Positions 51,501-60,500 of a stretch of DNA of 64,000 bases are shown here, piece after piece. Under the pieces are notes generated by a model. That model had not been told where the DNA came from and did not search any database. It worked only from the letters and a program-made list of their open reading frames with translations. Origin of the DNA: Rhabdornis inornatus (taxonomy: Eukaryota > Chordata > Aves > Passeriformes > Rhabdornithidae); the NCBI GenBank assembly GCA_013397075.1, contig VWZS01003778.1:205106-269105 (forward strand). Reading direction: 5' to 3'. The stretch's first letter is position 1; the number at the start of each line of letters is the position of its first letter. The position numbers and the translations under genes were made by a program.

Positions 51501-54500
51501 CATTCCATGGTCCTATAAACCAGTCATTTAATACCATGGCCCCTTTCCTAGGGTGGTTATCATCCCATAAATCTCTAAAATCTCTTTAAAACATCAGATG
51601 ACAAAGGTATTGAAAAGATAATGAATACTGATACAACCTAAGCCTCAGCACCCATTCCTTGGGAACATGGAGAGCAGGAAGAAGCTGCCAGATCCTTGGA
51701 GCTTGCATTGGGGGAGCCAAGGGCAGGAGAGCTGTAGGCCACAAAACTGTTTACTGAGCTTAAGGGTTCTTGTTCTGTGAAGGCAGAACATACAGGTTCA
51801 TGGCAGCAAACCATTATCTTGAAATCCTCCTGTCTTTCCTCCCAGACAACAAAGGGGTTTAGTGTTGTCTGTTTTGGGATGGTGAAGGAGTTGTTCCCTC
51901 CTCTGCTCAGCTCTGGGAAGGGGAAAATGCTTTCCAGCTTCTGCTGACTTTTAAAAACCTGAGTATTTTATTATTACAGTACTCAATGTGTGTGTATATA
52001 ATATATATATATATATAAAGGGGAATAATATGATTTATGTGTGGGTTTGGGTTCAGCTTTTGGGCCTTTTCTGCAGTTGTCACATACTTAGGGGTCACCT
52101 CACCTGCAAACACACTTCTCCAGGGCAGCATTCCTCTCCTGTCATCACTGCACAGAAGGAAAGCACTTTGTTCTCATTCCTGGGAACACCTTGCATTCCA
52201 GGGATTTATAGAAAAGCAATTGAAAAGTCAAAAGGGCACAGAGACTGAAATTGTTCTGTCCCCATGTTCAATTTTCTGTAGTTCCACTGAGGCTCTGGGT
52301 GGTAAACTGCACATGGGGTTTCATTGCTGAGCTTCAAATCAGGGAGAGCAAAGTGTTTCTCCTTTTTGATTTCTTTTTCTTCCTTATCTTGACATTTAGT
52401 AATAGATTTTTCAAGACATCCAGTTCATCACTCTGGGCTCTAATAAAGCTCACAGCAGTGAGGGGAAGAGGATTTCTAGATTGGACTGGGCTTGGAGAAT
52501 CCTGGGGTAGGGGAAGATGTCCCTGACCGTGGCAGGGGGTGGAACAAGATGAGTTCTAGGGTCCTTTTCCACCCAAATCATTCCATGATTCTATGATGGG
52601 AATTCCATATATTGTTTTATATATGTGTATATATACATAAACCCAGCTTTTTTTTCTTACTTTGAAGGAGTAAGGGGCAAGAGCTTATTCAACATTTTTA
52701 TCCATTGAAATTATTTTGGGACTTAATGATTTTAGTTTCAGTATTGATCACATTACTAAACCTCTTTTTGCTTTACTTCAGGGGAAAAAGAAGTAATCAG
52801 GATTTTTTAAAATAAGTCCAGTCACTTGTCTCAGATACAGAACACTGTGACAGAGACCAGAGACAGACGCTGGCAGCAGGAAATTCATTGTCCCTGTGAA
52901 GCAGTGAAGGCTGAAAAGCCCAGCAGGCTGATTTGGAGACAAGCTCCAGGAATGCTCCGTGGGGATTGGACTGTCAGAAGTGTTGCTTCCGTTCTATGAT
53001 CAGATTTCTAAAGAAATCTCACACCAGACCCTGCAGTTTTTCTTTCTGTTTCCTGTTTTTTAAACCTTTTCACATATTTCATAGAGTCACAGAAACACAG
53101 ATTGGGTTGGAAGAGAGCTTAAAGCTCATCTGATTCCAGCCTCTGCCATGGGCAGGGACACCTTCCACTGTCCCAGGCTGCTCCAAGCCCTGTCCAGCCT
53201 GGCCTTGGACACTTCCAGGGATCCAGGGGCAGCCACAGCCTCAGCCTGTCTGGGAACAATAATTTCTGTAGATAAATCTGGCCTCTGAAAATCAATGTTA
53301 CAATGAAGGCTCTTAGGATTTTTTGGGTAGACAGTAGAGAGGGCTTCCTACCTAGTAGAAACAGCATCATGGGAGCACCCCTGGAGGTTCTCTGTGTGGA
53401 AATGTCCTTCAGCCTTGCACTGCTGAGGGTGAGCCCCCACACAGGCCCAGGGATCCTGTGGCACATGAAAATTCTGTTCCTGCCTGCAGTTACATCCCTG
53501 AACTGCAGCAAAGGGATTTCCATGATGGGGCTGATGGTTCAGAAATGCAGCACAGGGAGCAGTTCACCCTTCCTTGCTCCTCCCTGCTCTGTGGTTACAA
53601 GGACTTGGGGGATTTATTGTTGTACTCCAGGGTGGTTTGAACATGGGGAGGGTAAAGCCTGTGCAGAGGTGTACGTGCATCCTCCAGCTGTACAACAGCT
53701 TTAAAGGGCTTTAGAGTTACCTGATGCTGGTTTACTCTTGGTTTCTGCAGGGGGCTACAGGTTTTTTTGTCTCTAGGGAATTTTTCATGGAGGTTTTGGT
53801 TTAAGTTTTTTGAATAATTTTGTTTTGTTCCTGAGCCCTGAGTGATGCCCTCTTATCCCAGCTCTATCCCTGGGGATCTCAGCATCACACTGGCTGTTCT
53901 TTATCCCTGTGGCCAGTCCAGCTGGAATGAGTGGAATTCCTCAGCCCTCCAGCGTGCCCCCTAACTAGAATTGTGTGCTTATTTCTGGTACCTCTGAATG
54001 TGGCAGATTTGTGCAGGGCACTGATGGGGCTGCACAGCCACCAACAAGCTCCTCTCCTGGCCTAATGATTCTTCATTATTTGTATAATGTGAGACAAGGA
54101 CCTGGAGATGAAAATATAACTCTTTATGAACCTATGAAAATTATTCTGCAGCAGGTAGTAATGAAATCTGGAGAACATATGGAAAAATAAATGAGCTGCT
54201 CTGTTCAAAATAGATTTCTTAGACGTATAATGATGTTTTATTTTCTTTTATTTGTGCAAGCGTAGCGGGGAACTAGGTGGCCTTTCAGTGATTGGCACGT
54301 ATTTTTTCCTGAACTAATTTGCTATGGGTAGAGCTGTTTGTGGAAGGCTATTAATTCCAGCAGAAATCCATTTCCCTGTGCCTGCAGTCGGCTGGCACCT
54401 GGTGTAAGAGCCATGGCTTCACATCGCTTTTCCTTTGCCTCGCTTAACGCAGCGTGTCAGTGCTTCCTCTCACTGAAGGGATTTTATATGAAACAATTAT

Positions 54501-57500
54501 AAAAGAGCTATGAAAAACACTTCAGACCAATATCCCAGGCTGTTTGATCACTGGGAGGCTCTGCACCACGGAGCCTGTCCCTGTGTTGCTGTTGGATGAG
54601 GAGCAGGAGGCAGCGGCGCCCACGCGGTGCCCGCGGAGACACTGCGGAGGAGGTGCCACGCAGCACCCGGGGGTGACAGCTCTGACAGCACAGCACAAAC
54701 CAGCCTGTCACACCTCCAGAAACATCCATCACAGTGCTCTGAGCCAAAAAGTCAACACTGCCTGCTTTGGGTGGGCTGGCTTCCTGTTCAGGGCTGAGAC
54801 TGTTCAGATTTGTTTAAAGGTTAAGCTGACCCTCAGCACTCTGGGCTCCCTGGGTAGAGGGAAGTGAACTGCTCCTACTTGCCCTGAAGCTGAGGTGGGC
54901 AGTTTGTTTGCAGGAAGGCTCTAAAATCTTTTCCTGCATCATAACATACAGGAATTGTAATTGACAGGTGCACACTTTGGAAATCAGGGTTCAGGGGGGT
55001 GAGGAAAGCATTGCCCAGAGGCACCTCTGCTTGAAAAGTTGTTATTCCCAGAAATGCACCAGTGCCCTGGGCTGCTCCAACAGCACGGGCAGCAGGGGAG
55101 GGGGGAATTCTGCTCTTCTGCCCTGCTCAGAGGAGACCCCACCTGCAGCCTCCAGCCCTGAGGTCCTAGCACAGGAAGGACCTGGAGCTGCTGGGGAGAG
55201 TCCAGAAGAGCCCACAGAGCTGCTCCAAGGGCTGGAGCCCCTCTGCTCTGGAGCCAGGCTGGGAGAGCTGGGGGTGCTCACCTGGAGAGGAGAAGGATCC
55301 AGGGAGAGCTCAGAGCCCCTGCCAGGGCCTAAAGGGGCTCCAGGAGAGCTGGAGAGGGACTGGGGACAAGGGATGGAGGGACAGGACACAGGGAATGGCT
55401 TCCCACTGCCAGAGAGCAGGGCTGGGTGGGATATTGGGAAGGAATTGTTCCCTGGCAGGGTGGGCAGGCCCTGGCACAGGGTGCCCAGAGCAGCTGTGGC
55501 TGCCCCTGGATCCCTGACAGTGTCCAAGGCCAGGCTGGCCAGGGCTTGGAGCAACCTGGGACAGTGGAAGATGTCTCTGCCCATGGCAGGGCTGGCACTG
55601 GATGAGTGTTAGGACTCCTCACAACCCAAACTGTTCTATGATCCTTTGACTTAAACAGAGAAGAGCCATGTGGATGGATGCTGGGATATTTCAGCTGGGA
55701 CATGAGGCAGGGATTAAACATTTTGAGGTGCCCCAGAAGCTGTGTCTGTGCTGCTCTGGCCCCTCCACCCCCAGCTCTCTGCACCCACAGCTGGGCCTCC
55801 TTTCTCCAGGGCTGAGCTCCCTGAATTCAGGGTGCTGCTGGGCAAGGTCAGGGAGAAGGTTGTTCCTGCCAACTGCAAACAGTTCTGTGGGGAGTCACAG
55901 AGCTGGTGGCAGCAGAAGGATGTGGAAACATAAAGGCAGTGAATGGGATTACTGTGAGAATACATTTCAGTCCTCTTTTTATAATAGATTATAGGACAGA
56001 GTCTTCAAATCTTTTTCAGAGCATGTTTGCAATGGTTCAGTAAGTTTTAATTATTCCAGATCTGATCTTTATGTGTAGTACAAGAAGCTGGGTCAGATTT
56101 AAGGAAATAACTAATAACTCTTCAGACATGTGAAACAAAAAAATTTTTTTTGAATGTCACCTCCCAGGAGACGAGAGCTGTGTCCATGTTAGGGTGTTCT
56201 CAGTTATCCTCCATCCATGTTGAATTCCTCTTTCATGGTTTACCTCCTGTTCCAAAACACTCCCCCTCTTTCACTGGCCAACAGGGCATAATATTGAGCA
56301 AGAAGATGCTTTGTTTTCTCTTCCTGACCTTGCTTTGACTTTCACCTGTCAGTGATTGTAGTCACAGCCATCATTCTGTAGGGAAGCTGAATCCCAGACT
56401 GGGGATAACTGAATGATGGTCTCCGGTGGGAATGAAGCTCCTGGAGCACTCCACTGAATTTTTTGTGCCCTCTGTACTCTTCATCCTGATTGTTGACTGT
56501 GTATTGCCTCTGTTTCCAGGCACCAGAGCAATGGGGCCGTGATCTCCCGCTGTGGCCAGCCCGAGGTGAGCTGGTGGGGCTGGAGGAACGCCGACGATGA
56601 GCACCTGGTGCAGTCCGTAGCCAAAGCCTGTGCCTCAGACTCCAGGTCCAACAGTAACAAGTTAATGAATGGGAATTGTTCCAGAGATCTGTCCAACGGA
56701 GGGGACCTCTCTGATGTGGAATTTGGTAAGGCTGTCACCGTTGTTTTTCTGTCGAGGACAGAGCTTTATGTAAAAGTTCTCCGCTGCTGTAGTAGAGTCA
56801 CTCTGTTGTGTTTAGTCCCCATTCTCCAGTGCATGTGCATTGTGGGACAGGGGGAATCGTGCTGTACCCAATGTCAGAAGGATCCTCTGAGCTCCTCATC
56901 CATTTCCTCCTCTCCAGACTCCTCTATCTCCAATGCCTCAGGAGCAGACAGTTTGGCAATCCAGCCTCAGAAGCTTTTGATCCTGGACGCTCGATCCTAC
57001 GCAGCAGCCGTGGCCAACAGAGCCAAGGGGGGTGGCTGTGAGTGCCCAGGTGAGAACATTCCTGCTCAGCTTTCCAGGCAGTCACTCAAAGGGAATTGCT
57101 TCACTGTGATTACTCTGCCACCCTTCAGCACTGCCTGCACACTGCTCATCTGTCTGAAGGTTCTGGATCATGGCAGCCCCCACCCAGCCCTTCAAAGGGC
57201 AGGCTGAGCTGTTAGTTAGTCTGTTCTCAGGCCATTAACCCAGCTGGCAACAGTGCTCAGTAAATGCTGAACCCTGTGGAATCTGCTGAAGAGCTTTCCC
57301 TTGCTGAGTCAGATGTATAAACGAGAGAGACAAAGGTGTCCTGTGTGCTCATGTCTAAAACCCCTGAACTTGTAAAACCCACTGGCTGCAGAGGAGAAAA
57401 ATATTCTAGAATGGTTGTGCAAAATATAACTTCTCAGCATTTCCCTGAAGCTGAAGCATTTTTCAGTATTTATATCATAGCAACTGCAATCCTGCCTCAC

Positions 57501-60500
57501 CTTGCATGTGTAATACAGTTGCAACACCACTTTCTGTATTCTTTGGCACTTGTGAATTGGTGGTTTTATAAACAAGATATTATTTATGGGCACTGTTGGG
57601 TATGAATGCAGCCTGTTAAAATTCCATGGGTGGAGAGGCTGGAAAAAAATCCCAGACAGAAAAACTGGAGATAAGATAATGAAAGTTCTTTTGACCATTT
57701 ATTTTTATTTTGGTCTTTGCTGCAATAGCTGCATTTTGATTTGTAACCACCAGTTAAAAAAAAATGAAGTTTATATTTAACACCTCAAAACCACTAAATA
57801 ATTCTTCATCAGAGGGTAAAATTTCAAAACAGAAAAGCAGAGTATACAGGAAGTTTGATTTTCTTCCTGTATATTGTTTTTTTAATTCTATGGAGAAGGT
57901 TTTCAAACAGCTTACCACCGTCAGTAAAACCTGTATTTCTTTTTGCAGCTAAATTTTCTGCAGATACTGCCAGATCTGCTTCATTGTCTGTATAAAAATA
58001 GCTCATGTATGTTGTGTTTTATTTTAGATATAATTCAGTAAAAATACAAAAAAACTCTGAAGTTATCTGATACTGTCTGAGGCTGCTCCTGGAGTTGCAG
58101 TCCCTCATTGTGTTTGGCCCAGCATTTGTTGGGCTGATAGAGTTGGGAAATCAAATTATACAAAACAAGACAGACTCCTGAATTTTTTTTTTGTGCAAGC
58201 ACTTAGTATCCCAGATTCTGAATCCTGATTCTTTTTCTCCTGTAGAAATGGTCATTTTAGTTACTGTGTAATCATTCTTGTGCAGACTGAAGCATCACAG
58301 CAGAGGGAAGACTGAATCTAGGGAAAACTACTGAACTGGTATTTTCTGGCTCTCTTTAGGTGCCCCCTGAGCACTGGCCCTGTCTCTCCAGGCCTCCAGA
58401 GTTGCTTGAGCACATCCAAAGTGATTCCATGTATCTTCTGTTTTCCTGAGCTCCCAGTGTTTCTCACATGTGTGATGCTTCCACATACAATTCCCCTCAG
58501 AAGAAAGCAGTGGATGAAGTAACCTTTCAGCCTTTTTGAGAGCTTAGGAAAAGGAATTTGAAATCTGTCTAACTTAAATCCATAAATTACCAATTAAATA
58601 TTATTTATGTTTCATATCTTTTGATGTTTCTCCGTCTTTTTACAAACATTCTGGAACCTGGAGCTTAAAAAATAACCCTATTCCCAGAGGTTTGCACTCT
58701 GCTTTTTGTAACCTTAAGTGAAACATTTGAAATAAATACATCAGGACTTTGCTAAATGCTTCCTGTTTTGCTGGGCTGTCATGTCTGGAATACCCAGCGA
58801 GCTCCAAGGACTTACAGAATCTTTGTAAACAGATTATTTCATCTGTCCACACCAACAGAGAGGTTTTTTTAATGAAAAAAATCTTCTTTTACAAAGGCAG
58901 TTGTTACTTTCTTCCCTCTGTCTTGCTCTTTCCCTGCAGAATATTACCCCAACTGTGAAGTGGTGTTCATGGGGATGGCAAACATCCATTCCATCCGCAA
59001 GAGCTTCCAGTCGCTGCGTCTGCTCTGCACACAAATGCCAGATCCAGGAAAGTAAGTGGAGGTTTGGGGCTTTGAGCCTTTGCTTCTGTGTTTCTGCACC
59101 CACATTCTTCTGCTGATGGCTTTTAAATTGAAATTCAGTGGATTTTCCCTTGGTAATAGTGCTAAGCTATGTATTTCCATTTTCATGGAAGTCACTGGTT
59201 TATTCTGATTGAAGTGAACATAGAAAATTAGTTCTGAAATTAGAGTGTAACCTTGAATATTGATACCAGAATGTTGCTTCTTCTGGTGGGCTTCTGAGCA
59301 CTCATACTTAGGCTGATCTGCTATTCCCAGCTCTTTAATCTTCACCATTGACTCTCCTGTGGAAAATTGCGGTGGTGTTCCATGTACTTCACTCATTTAT
59401 AATATAATTTCAGGAGAATATTTTATAACTCCCCAGTGCTGTGGGGTAGCTACTCTGTAATGGCCCCTCACCTTGGGAGCTTCTGAGCTTGAGTCCTCAC
59501 TGTAGTTACCCCAGTCCTGTTTTCCTTCCCGCTCCCCTGTTTGGAATTTGCTGCTAAAGCCTTCTATGGTTTCAGAGTAGATCCAAAGCTTCAGCTCATC
59601 CCAGAGTGTGGCAGTTCCTTGGGCTGGCTGGGTGGCTTTGCTGCTCCCACCTCTGGGAAAGCGTTAACAAGACACAAGTGACAGATGCTCCAGAGTGACA
59701 CTCACAGCTTATTAAAACAGGAGCTTTGCTGTGATAAACTCAGACATCTAAACCTGAAAGCATTTTAAAAGAGCAAAAACTGTCTTGCCTGGTTTCCCTC
59801 TAGTTGGCTGTCAGCTCTGGAGAGCACCAAGTGGCTGCAGCACCTGTCAGTGCTCCTGAAATCCGCGCTGCTCGTGGTGCACGCCGTGGACCGGGACCAG
59901 CGGCCGGTGCTGGTTCACTGCTCCGACGGCTGGGACCGCACGCCCCAGATCGTGGCCCTGGCCAAACTCCTGCTGGACCCCTACTACAGGACCACAGAGG
60001 TGGGTAAAGCAGCTGGGAGCACCTGGGGTCTTTGGAGGGAGGCTGGCTGTGAATTATTTCGGGTTTCTCCCCTGGCAAAGGCACTGTAGTTGGCAGGAGA
60101 CTGTTGCCCACAGTCTGCAGTTACTCCCAGGTGTAGGCACATCTGTAACTCAGGAGTAGCTCACATTCCCTTTGCTGTAACTGCACATGGTTTGTGCTTC
60201 CCCATATTTAGTTTAGGAATATGGAGTACAAAGTGCTGCAATTGCAGCTTCTGCTGCACCTCTGCAGGTTCTCAGCCAAGCACTGATAGAGAGCCTTCCT
60301 CTTTGCTGCCTTTCCCAACTGCATGGTTTTCCAGTTTCACGTTTTCTTTGCCCTCTGTCAATTATCTCCTGATTTTCCCCCGTTCCATCACTTTTCAGCA
60401 CTGTGAGATGTGTCCTGGCTGGCTTCCATCTGCCAGCCCACAGGCAAGATGCCTTTGTTGTCCAGAACAGAACTCTGTTTCTGAACACTTCTGTGAGCTG

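Larger units (their letters stand above)
50740..56519 (+). other. MTMR3: Intron 9
   Basis: A 5.8-kb intron, the most repeat-laden in the window. It has four CR1 fragments (51375-51522 plus, 52470-52600 plus, 53082-53252 minus, 55150-55650 plus), TA-rich simple repeats (51988-52019 and 52606-52641) and a CpG-rich patch (54255-54690). No exon is recognised. Confidence 0.8.

Noticed and set aside
54968..55612. 214-codon plus-strand and 180-codon minus-strand frames
   Set aside because: Both cover the CR1 copy at 55150-55650. The same repeated words appear in frames over the other CR1 copies, so they are not genes.
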